A stretch of DNA of 64,000 bases from Diphasiastrum complanatum (Eukaryota; Streptophyta; Lycopodiopsida; Lycopodiales; Lycopodiaceae), in NCBI GenBank assembly GCA_029204225.1, contig CM055109.1:16981590-17045589 (forward strand), given 5' to 3'. The notes below the pieces were generated by a model. It was not told the origin of the DNA. It was given only the letters and a program-made list of their open reading frames with translations, and made no database searches. This document shows, one piece after another, positions 23,386 through 34,780 of the stretch. The translations under genes were made by a program, and so were the position numbers. How positions within the stretch are numbered: the stretch's first letter is position 1; every line of letters starts with the position of its first letter.

Positions 23386-25280
23386 CATATGTCAACAAAG
23401 GCTCAAAATGACAGAAGAAGAAAATCTCTAAATAGTCTGCATCAAATTAGAAGCTGACACAAAGCCAAGAGCAATAATCAAATCCATAGTCGAAGAAGAA
23501 AATATTCTGTAAGTATTGCAAATGCACTAATCATGAGAACCAGGATTGCAGGGTGTTACAAACAAAGAACACCAGCAAACAACCAGGTCAACAGACGAAT
23601 GTAGTCATAGCATCATCTCTATTTCTCAAACTCGACATGGACGAAGGAGCGTTTATGGTCAAAGACCAAAAGGTGCGATTTAATAATTCATGGTTTCTAG
23701 ATTCTGGAGCTACTCAACATATAACCACCAGTCATCATGAGCATTTTCACTCCTACACACCTAACAGTACAAAGAGATTTGTTCATCTTGGCGATGGTAG
23801 TACACATACTATCGAAGGTGAAGACACTGTAAGATTGATGTTCCAGCATGATCAATTCAAAATATTATCAAAAGTTTTGTATGTACCTAAACTTTCTATA
23901 AATTTGTTATTAGTAAGTAAAATCACTAATTTAGGTCACATGGTAGAGTTTGAATCTATTCAATGCCGAATTATTGATAGGACAAATAAGATCCTTGCAC
24001 TCGGCAAGAGGCATGGATACCTATATAGACTGGCGCATTGTTATTCTGACAATAGTCAAGCCTTGAACCCCTCTGTTTTTGTCAATAAAGCATTACTATA
24101 GCATCAAACATTTGTGTCGAGCATGTCTAAACAATTGTTAGCACTTGATCTCGACTATCCAGCCAACAAAGTTGACCTCCATGTTTGTCAAAGTTGCATT
24201 CTTGGAAAACAGACTAGGATTCCTTTTAATTCAAGTCATAGGCATGCAACAAAAGATGTTCTAGACGTTGTTCGTTTAGATATATGTGGTCCCATGCAAA
24301 CTTTGTCACTGCTTGATGCAAAGTATTTTATTACCTTCATTGGCGAATATTCGAGAAGAACAGCTGTTTATTTTATTAAGCAGAATTCAAAGGCTTTCAA
24401 AATCTTTCGACAATTTAATGAGCGTGCAAAAAAGAAAACTAGTAAAAGAATTAAAGCACTGAGGTCCACCAACGAGGGAGAGTACATCTCAACCAACTTT
24501 AAGCAGTATTGCCTTAACAATGGCATTGAGCAGCAATTTGTTACCTTGTATTCACCTTAGTCGAATGGACTTGCTGAGAGAAAGAACAGAACCTTAGTCG
24601 AATTGGCACTTGTTCATGTGACACTTTCGAAATTCTTCTGGGCTGAAGTTGTTTCCACTGCAACTTATATTCAGAACAAATGTCCAACTAAAGCTCTCTA
24701 AGACAAAACACCTTATAAAGTTTGGACAGGCTCCAAACCATGATCATTATGAAACCTACGCATTTTTGGATATATTACTTATGCGCAGATACTGCAGGAT
24801 CTCCGGAAGAAGCGACCAAAGGATCTTGAGATATGTATGTTCCACACTTGATTATGGGTTGTTTTACAGAAGTGAAGATCTATCAATAGTTGCCTACTTG
24901 GACTGGGATTTTGCAAGTGACAAGGTGGATAGAAAGTCCACTAGTGCATTCAATATTTTTATTGGAAGCAATCTTGTATCTTGGTTGTCCAAGAAACAAG
25001 ACACCACCAACTAGTTTATTGGTCATTTGGCATTTTTGGAGGCCAACATGAAATCTCAAGTTAGAAATAGTTTCATATTTGTCAATACGACCTCAAAGTG
25101 GATTGCAGGAGCCCATCGTTGTTTTCTATCCCATAATTTGGATTTTAATACTGCCCGCCTCGACTTTATGGAAAAGGTGCAGTACCATTTAATAAAGATT
25201 CAGTGTGAAGCCAATAAAAGTCCCCAAAAACTACATCTCACAGGTGTCATGGGAACGCCACCAGTTTTGGTGGGGGATAC
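23386..25280 (+). pseudogene. Copia polyprotein remnant lacking reverse transcriptase (family E)
   Basis: Plus strand. A zinc knuckle CKYCKCTNHENQDC (CX2CX4HX4C) lies at 23505-23546. The protease WFLDSGATQHITT is near 23693, with LYVPKLSINLLLVSKI. GAG-pre-integrase CQSCILGKQTR is near 24186, and the integrase core runs from VRLDICGPMQT to SNGLAERKNRT (24267-24590). The second catalytic Asp region reads RSTNEGEYIS instead of R-T-D-x-G-G-E. After KTPYKVWTGSKP (24706-24740) and DLRKK (near 24800) the frame jumps directly to RNase H (QRILRYVCSTLDYG, VSWLSKKQDT). The RT is deleted. Stops interrupt it throughout. Confidence 0.87.
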
Positions 25281-25760
25281 TGTTGGAGGGTTTACGGATC
25301 CCAAGGCAACCCTAACCCTAGTTTATAAGTGAGAGGGATGTGGCACCCTGCGTGTGTAGGTCCAACCCGATGATCACATAGTTATTTGGTTAATTAGAAA
25401 GTCAATAAAAGGACTTTAGGCCTTTTTGCGGGACTTTTAATGTCGCAGGGCATAAATGTCAAGTTAGTGAATAAGGTTGGGTTTCCCTCCAATTTGGATG
25501 GTTCTCACTCTTTTTTAAATTTGAATAATTAGGGAGGCAGAAATGCACCAATAGGATTCAGAGGCCAGGGTCCTCCTCTCTACTATAAAAAGGGACCAAC
25601 TCGAGTTCCTAACATGTTCATTTCCTCATTTCAATAAAGCAGATTGGTTCTCTTTAGAAATGGATTGATGAATGTCCTTGTTCTCTATCACTTTTCCTCC
25701 ATCTCTCATGCTTTCTTTGGATTTTGCTAATTGTTGGATCTGATTGTTATTGGGATTGCA
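25281..25760 (+). repeat. 3' LTR of copia family E
   Basis: It begins TGTTGGAGGGTTTACGG after the purine tract TTGGTGGGGGATA. A promoter-like CTATAAAAAG is at 25573-25582, and AATAAAG (25634-25640) is a plausible poly(A) signal. The 3' border is not visible; 25760 is approximate. Confidence 0.65.
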
Positions 25761-26126
25761 TGTTATTATACTTTTTATGAGAGAGAAAGTGAGAGAGAGA
25801 AAGAATAAGCTATCTTTGTTGTGGATGCATAGTGTTAATGGATCATAGGGTTAATGGATGTTAGAGTTAGATGTGAATTCTCCATTCATGTTGAAATCTG
25901 AATTATACTATCGCTCTCATGGGAATGAACCTACGCGTGACAACTAACTTTGTCTCTTTGATGCTAGATTGACTAGATCTTGGATTCAGCTTAGACAAGG
26001 AAAGAAACCCACTACACTTTCTCTCTCACAAATTACAAATCTAATAATCCTAGATCTACTATCCTAAATAATACTAATAATCTATTACAAGACCATTCAA
26101 AACCATTTTAAATCAATGCAAAATTT

Positions 26127-26132
<6 letters not shown>

Positions 26133-26212
<80 letters not shown>
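26133..26212. repeat. (CT)n microsatellite, 80 bp
   Basis: Forty uninterrupted CT units, placed exactly where the next copia copy loses its 5' part. Confidence 0.97.
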
Positions 26213-26215
<3 letters not shown>

Positions 26216-26219
26216 TAAA

Positions 26220-28812
26220 ACAAACAAACAAACACCAACCTGAAACAAACAAAGAAAGTAAACCTTCAGATTCAAACTATGTCGAAGACAAAGCAGAATG
26301 CTCCAGAGCAGCATAAGACATGGCAACAAGGAATTCATCAGCTTATGTTAGTACTGATCTATGTTGTTCATCTAATTCAATTCGAGAAGTAGTACTTGAT
26401 TCAGGAGCCACCTCACATTTTGTTTCCTCGAAACAAATTTTGTCTGAGTACAAGAAGACGAACGATTCGAGATTCATTATACTTGGAGATGGTTTAAACA
26501 CGTGGTTGATGGAACTGGTGTATTATGGCTAGACATGAATCAAAGAGACAAGAAACTAGAGGAAGTTCTCTATCTCCCTACTCTTGATAAAGATCTTTTA
26601 TTTGTAGCTAAGATGGTTGATACAGGCATGTCAGTAACCTTCACAAAGAACTCTTGTAAATTGTTCGAGGAAGATTTTGATAACCTGATTGCTAAAGGCA
26701 GTAGAGAAGGAAATTTTTATCACCTGAGCATTTGAACAAGAATCGAACAAGTCAATCAAACTCAGGAAGCAACAGATGTACTGTGGCACAAAAGGCTATG
26801 TCATATGAACATAGAAGGCTTGTACCAAGCCAATAAAACTCAGAGAATTCAAGGAGTCGAAATCAAAAGTAAAGATATTCGAACTACCTGCGAATCTTGT
26901 CTTAAAGGCAAGATGACTAGAACACCTTCAAGTAAGGATGCTTATAAAGCAACTAAGGTACTTGAAATTGTGCATTCAGATATTTGTGGACCATTCGGAG
27001 TATTGTCATTGGGTGATGCAAAGTACTTCATTACGTATATTGATGACTTCAGCAAATTTGCTGTAGTATACTTTATTCGTATCAAATCTAAAGCTTTCGA
27101 GAAATTTGTTGAGTATACGAATTGGGCTGAGAAGCAGACAGGCAATAAATTGAAGCAAATTCGCACAGATCGTGGAGGTGAGTACATTTCCAACGAATTC
27201 AAAGCTTATTGTACTGATCGAGGTACTATGCACACAAAGACTGCATCTTACACACCTCAGCACAATGGAATAGCTGAATGAAGGAATTGAACACTAATGG
27301 AAGCTGCAAGGTGTATGATGGCTCATGCGAAAGCACCAAAATAGTTGTGAGCAGAAACAATGGCTACATCAAATCATCTTCAGAATCGTATTCTGAAATC
27401 TCAAATATCGGATAAAACTCCTCATGAGATATGGTGGAAGTTGAAGCCATGTTCGAACATTTGGATGCACAGTGTATATGCACATACCAGATTAGCTGAG
27501 AAAGGAACTTGATGAAAAGACTATACAAGGTTTTCTGGTAGGATTTGAGTTACATTCGTCATATTATTGTGTTTATGTACCCGAAACTGGCAAGTAAAAA
27601 ATGTTCGAGATGTTAAATTTGATGAGACGAAATACATAGCAAAGAGTGATCTAGTCACCTATGAAATTCTCAAAAATTATTATGAGCTACCAATGACAAT
27701 AGAAGAAAAACAAGCAAAAGATGAAAGAGAGTTATCAGATCCAGAGGGAGGTCAAGATCGAGTGCCTGACAGACTCGAATCGCCAGTTCAAATTTCAACA
27801 GAAAAGCTCGAATCAGAATTGAACTCAAAACCTATAGAATCGAACTCGAAACCACCTGTGAGAATATCAAACAAACAACGAAAACCACCAGAAAGGTATG
27901 GTCAAGATGTTTTTAATACGGCCATCGAATTTTGTGGATTTTTTGACGAACCTCAAACATTCGAGGAAGCTGTAGATGGACCAAATAAAGATCGCTGGAT
28001 TCAGGCAATGGAGGACGAAATGTCATCCATGTACAAGAACAATGTATGGACACTTGCACCTATACCTGATGGTAGAAAACCAGTCAAGTGCAAGTGGATC
28101 TATAAGATCAAAATAGGTCCTGATGGAGAAAACATCAGATACAAGGCAAGATTGGTTGCTAAAGGATTTTCACAGAAGTATGGGATCGACTACACTGACA
28201 CTTTCTCACCGGTAGTCAAACATACATCAATTCGCTTGTTATTCGCATATGTAGTGGCTCATGATTTGAAAATCCATATTGTGGATGAAAAACTACTTTC
28301 TTGCATGCAGAATTAGAAGAAGACTTATTCATGGACCAACCACTTGGCTTTGTAAGCCAAGAATATCCAGAATACGGATGTCACATGAATAAAAACATTT
28401 ATGGTCTCAAACAGGCAGCAAGACAATGGTATAGAAAGAAGGATGAAGCACTACGTTCCATAGGCTTCAAACTCTATTTGCTGAATCAAATGTCTATATC
28501 AAATATGTCCAAAAAAAATAATCATTTTAGTTGTTTATGTTGATGACACGCTTATCTTCTCAAGAAGAGATAAGTTAATTTTAGATGTCAAAAGAGACAT
28601 TTTTGAAATATTTGAGATCGCTAACCTAGGAGAAGCTAAAATCTATGTAGGCTTATAGATCATGAGAGACTTTGAAGGTGGTAAGTTGTATCTTCACCAA
28701 CAAAAGTACACTCAAAAGATCATTGAAGACTTCAACATGCTCAAATGCAAAGGTGTGCATACTCCCATGATACCTGGAACAAAACTGAACAAGGCAGATT
28801 GTCCACAAACTC
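26220..28812 (+). pseudogene. Copia polyprotein remnant, protease to RT (family F)
   Basis: Plus strand. The end of gag (26220-26316) is followed by an in-frame stop. The protease VVLDSGATSHFVSS begins near 26391, with VLYLPTLDKDLLFVAKMV in another frame. GAG-pre-integrase VLWHKRLCHMN and CESCLKGKMTR (26782-26930) precede an integrase core with VHSDICGPF, YIDDFSKFAVVYF, RTDRGGEYIS and YTPQHNGIAE (26970-27281). RT spans 27567-28543 (WIQAMEDEMSSMYKNNVW, RYKARLVAKGFSQKYGIDY). It is frame-shifted where FLNGELEEDLFM should be, then IYGLKQAARQWY. The catalytic VVYVDDTLIFS is at 28532-28564. RNase H and the 3' LTR are missing because the sequence joins a minus-strand gypsy ORF near 28.8 kb. Confidence 0.9.
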
Positions 28813-30568
28813 TTGAGCTATTTTTCCATAAGCGCTGATGGTTTCTTTAGCCTTTTCCAACTCAGTTGAAGCTGCTCTTTTGAACCTCTCAAAAATGGTA
28901 ACTCTCCATGCCGGCTGCTCTTCGTGCTGCTTGGCTATCTTCAATTCTCGATCCAACTGGACAATCTTCTGGCTGATAAGACTGTTTTCCGATCCCAGAT
29001 CTGAAATTCTTTGCTCCATTTCTTTTTTCTTATCCAACATAACTGGATCACTTGCGCAAGGCTTGAGACCAAACCGAGAGCATCACCAGAAAGTACTGTC
29101 GTGGAGGCAGCAGCAGTAGGAGGACCTGATGGTACTGTCCTTGATTGGCGTGACATAGATGTCGGTACTTTTTCTTCTTCCAAAACATCTTCATCCTCAA
29201 AACCCTCAGGCACGGTGGTGTCGAATTGCTTCCGTGATTTCACAGCTTGGTCAACCCGAAGTGTGGCTGGGGCATCTTCAACTTGAAGTGGCTGGCTTGA
29301 GTCTTCAACACCGACAGTAGTATCATGGATTTGTTCGAATCCTCTTCCAAGGGATTGGAGTTCAAAGGGCGCAGGGCTTTGGGGCATTTCAAAAATTTTG
29401 GCAGCCCCCAAAGGGGTCAGAATCATCGAACATATCCATGAAATACTTCGGTGTGCAGGGGTGAGACAGCCTGGACAGTTGTGATGGGAATGGTAGCTCC
29501 AATGGTCACAAACTGTCCTTGAGTGGAAGCAGAGGCGAGGGAAGCATCAGAGGCAGGGGGAATAGGAAATTCAGTGCAAGTAGCAGTAGGGGGCGGAAGC
29601 ACAACTGACGTTATATGTCTAGTACGACGTCATGACGCGGAAGGCGAGTCAGGAATGACGATCTCGCTGTGTGGACGGTGTCGACTATGTGAACTCGAGG
29701 CCTGGTGGGACGACTCGGCCTTCTTCGTAGACCGAAAGCACAGAATCCAGGTGGAAGCCATGGATTTTGTTTTCTGGGTGAGAGGCAGTTAGAAGAGACA
29801 ACAAAGAATCAACAATGAGCTATTGCTTGGTATTGCTCTTAATAGCTCATTTGAGCTCACCAGAAACGGTCTTGAATTTGTTATATGGTTCAAGAGGGGC
29901 TTTGGCTAGCTTGGTATAGGACTCAACTATCCTATGGAGAATCTGTGAAGTGATGCGGTCTTTCATGAGGTTGCCAACCATCAGGAAGTTGTTCAGTAGC
30001 TAGGCAACAACATGGATGGAAGGCTCAACAATGGCTTCAAGGAGGTATCCATCGTTGGTCCAGTGCAAATCATTGGTGAGGTCGATGTAAGGCTTTATGG
30101 CCTGTTTGGCTTATTTATGATTGGGTGAGGCCTGTGTTTCAGATGCTATACCTATGGCAGCAAGGGTGGCCTCAGTGACGCGCACCTTGTGTGTTGCTCC
30201 CTGAAAGATGATATAAAATTTGGATTTTTCTTCCTTCCACGTACTGAAGGCAAGAGTGATGAAATCCATGTTAATTCTCCTAGAAAAGGCTCTCTCATGA
30301 ATACCCATTGCAGTGAGCAGAGGCTCCACAAGGGTCATATGCTTGTGCTAGGAAGTATCATGATGTCCGTTGCAGATGGAACATCATGATGGATAGTATA
30401 ACGTGGAGATTGGGAAGTATCTGTGGAAGACATGATGATCATAAATGAAATGTAAGACGCACAAAAGTATATCAGAAAGCAAATCAGAAAGTTTGAAAGG
30501 CTTTGGTCGTGGGAAAAATTTGCAAGAGCTTCGCTGGCACAAGTGAGGAATGAATTGAATTCGGCCAA
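28795..30568 (-). pseudogene. Accessory ORF of gypsy 1, unknown function
   Basis: The minus-strand start is probably ATG at 30433 (MSSTDTSQSP). The N-terminal domain (30111-30338) reads MDFITLAFSTWKEEKSKFY ... ATLAAIGI, and after a stop DLTNDLHWTNDGYLLEAIV and LNNFLMVGNLMKDRITSQIL (about 29.95-30.1 kb). A Pro/Ser/Asp/Glu-rich middle is encoded at 29100-29426. The C-terminal part (28800-29040) is a coiled coil (KKKEMEQRISDLGSEN, IVQLDRELKIAKQHEE, ELEKAKETISAYGKI). I do not recognise a catalytic motif. The N-terminal domain recurs at 19.4 kb. It is broken by stops and is expected to be inactive. Confidence 0.6.
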
Positions 30569-30659
30569 CTTATAGGTGAATTTGGTGGGTCCATTACATT
30601 GAATACTAGTTTGGCTGGTCAGTTATGAACAAAAATTTGCAGGCATGTACAATATTGTG

Positions 30660-31020
30660 AAAATAGACTATAAAAATCTTGGCGAAGGTTTTTGGGGATC
30701 TGAACCTATCAGGCGAACGTTTTCTAGGGCTGGCGAAGGATGAACCTTCGCCCAAGAGGGTCCTTCACCCAAGTACTATCACAAATGCATTTTTCCACAA
30801 TCTGAATCTATGGCCAACCTAATTTTGACATTTTAAGACCATCTAGCATGTTGGCGAAGGTTCATAATGAGAGTAAGGTGCTCGACGAAGGTTCCCAAAA
30901 TTGCATATTGCTGATCATTCGCCTAGTTCAAAAATTGGACTTTTACTGGAAAAGAACCTTCGCCCACCTCAAATGTGGATGTACAATTTGAGAGCTCAGC
31001 GAAGGTTTCTGATACTATAT
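30660..31020. repeat. Interspersed GGCGAAGG words in the gypsy 1 spacer
   Basis: GGCGAAGG(TT) or close variants occur about ten times in both orientations between 30679 and 31006, for example CTTGGCGAAGGTTTTTGGG, GCTGGCGAAGGATGAACCTTCGCCC and AGCGAAGGTTTCTGATAC. They lie between integrase and the accessory ORF. Some adjacent copies face each other and could form hairpins. Confidence 0.7.
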
Positions 31021-31288
31021 AGGCCAAATCTGACCAAAACAATGATTTTCTAAGTCATTTTTCATCAAAAATACCATTTTTCCTTTTTTCCATGCTGATG
31101 ACTTTTCAGACTTTTGCTCATCAGTCTTTTCTCATTTTTTTTTAACTGTCTTTTTCACAAAAAATCTGAACAATCAAATATTGAAAACAACAAATTGAAA
31201 AACAAATAAGATAAAAAGAGACTTGTTGATCTGGAGGAGCAGGCTGCCAAAACTTGCGTAATCGGCTGTCATTCACCGGAGTATCAAA

Positions 31289-32100
31289 TCATTTTCCATC
31301 CAAGTGCTCAAGAATTACTGCGCCATAGTTCAAAATTTCCTTCACTTTATACGGGCCTTCACCGGTAAACTTCAATTTTTCCTTAATCAGCTTGGTTTTG
31401 AACATCAATGCAAGATCTCCTACTTTTAGATCCTTTTTGTGCAATCGACGATCGTGCCATGCCTTTCGGCGGGCTTTTTTTGCTGCTAATGCATGAACTG
31501 CCATCAATCGGGTTTCACATAATTTGTGCAATGCTTCATGACGGAGTTGTAAAGACTTATCATCATTTAACCGTTCTGTTGCCACTATGCGTAAAGATGG
31601 GATTAAGAATTCAATCGGCATGACAACATCTTGACCATAGACCAATTGAAAGGGTATTTGATTTGTACTATTTTTGTAAGCGATTCTGAATGCCCATAAT
31701 GCTGCATACAGTTTATGTTTCCAATTAGACCGACTCGCTTCAACTGTCTTTGTCATAATGGTGCAAAGAATCTTACTGGAAGATTCAGCCTGGCCATTTC
31801 CTCTGGGATAGTAAGGAGTACTAAATCTATGTATAACAAAAAAATCTTCTAGTAAACACTTTATTGTTTGATTAACAAGGTGTGTACCCCGATCACTAAC
31901 AATCTCAATTGGAAATCCAAAACTGATTTTAGTATTTTCATAGAGAAACTTGGCCTTAGATTTCGCATCAGCAACTTTGACAGCTTTGGCTTCAACCCAC
32001 TTGGTCATAGAATCAGTTGCTACGATAATGTATCGGGTCTGAGATCCTTGCACGGCAGGATTAATAGGACCAACATAATCCAGTCCCTATTTTTCAAATG
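31289..32100 (-). pseudogene. Gypsy 1 integrase
   Basis: A 254-codon open frame (31289-32053), with the domain start (LDYVGPINPAVQ) just upstream after a stop. The catalytic residues are visible: ATDSMTKWVEAKAV (D1), IVSDRGTHLVNQ (D2) and NGQAESSSKIL (E). The C-terminal part has the GPYKVKEIL motif typical of the gypsy integrase C-terminal region (KFTGEGPYKV...VILEHLDGK). The D-D-E triad is intact, although the element as a whole is broken. Confidence 0.9.
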
Positions 32101-32103
32101 GTG

Positions 32104-32832
32104 CTAAAGTGTAGGCCGCCAACAACCTGAAATATCGGTAGAGAAGTGTCCTCCGCCCATGCCATCATGTGAAAACATGATTAAATCTGGTAGTTCATGC
32201 GGTAAAACACATCTTCGTAGAATATTGTGTGATCCACGACGATACAATTGTCCTGCAATCAATTGATAAGGTTGAGCCTTATGAATCAATTGTCTCTTTT
32301 GTACTTTTGTCAAAGAGTCATTCAGTTTTCCTAACATCAGGTACTCAACAATATCCGCTGCCCACTCAAGTACTGCTTCGACATAGAACAATGCAGCATC
32401 TGGTGATTCATCATCCACTTCAGTATTAACTGGTGCGGATTCGATTTGTGAAACGTGATCGGCTAGATAATGTTGCTTCCCCTTTCGAACCACAATTTGA
32501 AAGTCAAATTCAGTCAATAACAATAACCATCTTGCAATACGTCCAGTATTGCCTGTCTTGTTTACCATGTAAAGTAATGGCTGGTGATCCGTATAAAATG
32601 CAAAGTGCATTTCCATGAGATAGTGACGAAATTTTCGAACAGAAAAAATCATGGCTAACGCTTCACGTTCTGTTGTTGAATAATTCTTCTCCGGATCTGT
32701 AAGCTGTCTGCTTGCAAATTGTATAGGGTAATCCTTCTTATCGTCATTTGGCTGCGTCAAAACTGATGCAATGGCATATTTTGAGGCATTCGTATGAACA
32801 TGAAATTCAATCGTCCAATCTGGAGAACACAA
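32104..32832 (-). pseudogene. Gypsy 1 RNase H and integrase zinc-binding domain
   Basis: A 242-codon frame. The first block reads FHVHTNASKYAIASVL; the usual D of the (T/C)DAS motif is N, which would remove the first catalytic acid. It continues FASRQLTDPEKNYSTTEREA, FYTDHQPLLYM, and then the H2C2 zinc-binding region of integrase (LYRRGSHNILRRCVLP, FSHDGMGGGHFS). The reading frame changes before the integrase core. Confidence 0.88.
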
Positions 32833-32959
32833 AATTGGTGCTAAAGTTAATGCTTTTTTTTAACTTTTCAAAGGCTTCTAACGCCTCTACTGTCTAAATA
32901 GGAACAATAGTCAGTTTGTATATAGGTCGTGCTAAATCCGCAAAGAAGATAATAAAAAT

Positions 32960-33870
32960 TCAATAGTAGTTCGCATGATCCATAAACACATAAACTCCAC
33001 GAATTGTTGTTGGTGGTGGCAATTCCACAATAATCTTGATCTTAGAATAATCTGTGGCAATACCATGTCTCGATATCACATATCCAAGCACAACTCCATG
33101 GGAAATCCATATCTGGCATTTTTCTGGATTTAGAGAAATATGATATTTACGACATCTTTCAAATACTTTCTCCAATCGATCCAGGTGGTCTGCATCTGTA
33201 CTATGGACTCCTAGATCATCCAAGTAAATTTCAAGAAATTTCTGTAGATAATCTTTAAAAGCAAATTGCATTACTCTTTGGAACGAACTTGGTGTATTAC
33301 AGAGTGCATTACTTTGTAAGCATAGGTTTCTCATTTTGTTGCAAAAGCAATTTTGTGGCGATCTGTAGGTGCAATCTTAACCTGGTTGTATCCACTAAAT
33401 CCATTCAGAAAACTATAAGCTTCCGCTCCAGCAAGGCAATCCAAAATGCTTTCAGTAAAAGGTAATGGAAAGTGATCTTTCCACGTCACTTTGTTCAACG
33501 CCTTGAAATTCACACAATCTCTCAATTTCCCATTCTTCTTAGGAACAATGACAATCGATGAGATCCATTCGATATGCTCGATCTCATAAATGAAATCGGC
33601 ATCAAGGAGTCTCTGAAGTTCTTTCTTTATCAGATCCGCAACATTAGGATTATAGCGATAGAACTTTGTAACCTTTGGAACTGCATCATGTACTAAAAGT
33701 ATGGTATGTTCAATAACTGACGTCAGAATACCCTTCAAATCTTGATAAGTCCATGCAAAGCAATCTTGATACTTAATAAGTAACATGCGGAGTGCTTGAT
33801 ATTGTTCAGGATTAAGCTGTGAACCAACTTGTACAATCTTTTCTGGTTCTCCTGGTCCAGCAAGATTCAT
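32960..33870 (-). pseudogene. Gypsy 1 reverse transcriptase
   Basis: In two frames. The first (to 33331) carries EYIWISS-type sequence: IEWISSIVIVPKKNGKLRDC, NFKALNKVTWKDHFPLPF and GFSGYNQVKIAP. The second (32960-33334) carries SSFQRVMQFAFKDYL and the catalytic box IYLDDLGVHS, then LNPEKCQIWISHGVVLGYVI. The active-site YLDD variant of the (F/Y)xDD box is acceptable for gypsy RTs. The frames meet near 33.33 kb, where one frameshift separates them. Confidence 0.9.
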
Positions 33871-34780
33871 TGGCTGTGTCCTAGCTGGGCCATCGTAAAC
33901 ATCTTTTGAGTCTGGCATGTGTTCTTTAGGTTCACGATGTGCTTTAGGTAACATGATAACCACATCATCCAATGTATAACATTTAAAATGCTCGGACATA
34001 TCACGCTGGACTACATCTGCTTGTTCTTTTTCGAAATGACTTGTCTTGGATCTTCGCTTAGCCTTCTTAGCAAGAATTGATCGTGGAGGTGATGACTTCC
34101 GAGATGATGATGTCTTGCTAGAATTTTGACTTGTAGAATCATCCTCGACTTTTCCTTTGCCTTTATCCAGTAAGGGTGGCACATTCTCTGAATCAATCTT
34201 TTGAGGGGGATTTTTCCATTTTAGGATCGTATTATAATGTTGCTTGGCTTGCTTCTTCATCATTGACCCTGTGATCCTGTCTTTCTTCAATATAATTGCT
34301 TTGGGCGGTTTTATTGTTGGTTCATTAGGAACATTACGCACTCCAAATATGGTCGGATACATATGATTTAGACAGATTTTTCTCTGGACGGTCACAAGTA
34401 TGATCCATTGTTGATGAATCACCATCCTCTTTTTGAACCACTGGTTTGATAATCCAAGTTGTAGGATCAACACATTCACGATTTTCAAAAGTGATTTTTC
34501 TGGTACCCCAGTTATGAATTACTTGCGCAACTCGTAACCATGGACGTCCCAATAGAACTCGGTAGACATTTGGCGCTTCTGGTAAGTCCATTACTACGAA
34601 AGTAATGATGAACTGTACACCCGCAATTTTGACAGGTATATCTTTAACCATTCCTCGTGGACGAACTGTCGTTTGATCAGCTAGCTTAATGGCAAAAGTC
34701 GCAGGCTTGATCTTGGTAAGGCCCCATTTTGCACATAGCTTTGTAGAAATCAGGTTAACACTTGAACCGCCATCTATCAC
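33871..34780 (-). pseudogene. Gypsy 1 protease and linker
   Basis: The 34334-34780 frame begins MIDGGSSVNLISTKLC, the retropepsin active site, with DGGS instead of the common D(T/S)GA. GVQFIITFVVMDLP and RVLLGRPWLR, the flap-side and C-terminal conserved blocks, follow. A lysine/serine-rich linker in the next frame (33870-34300) leads to RT. Confidence 0.85.
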
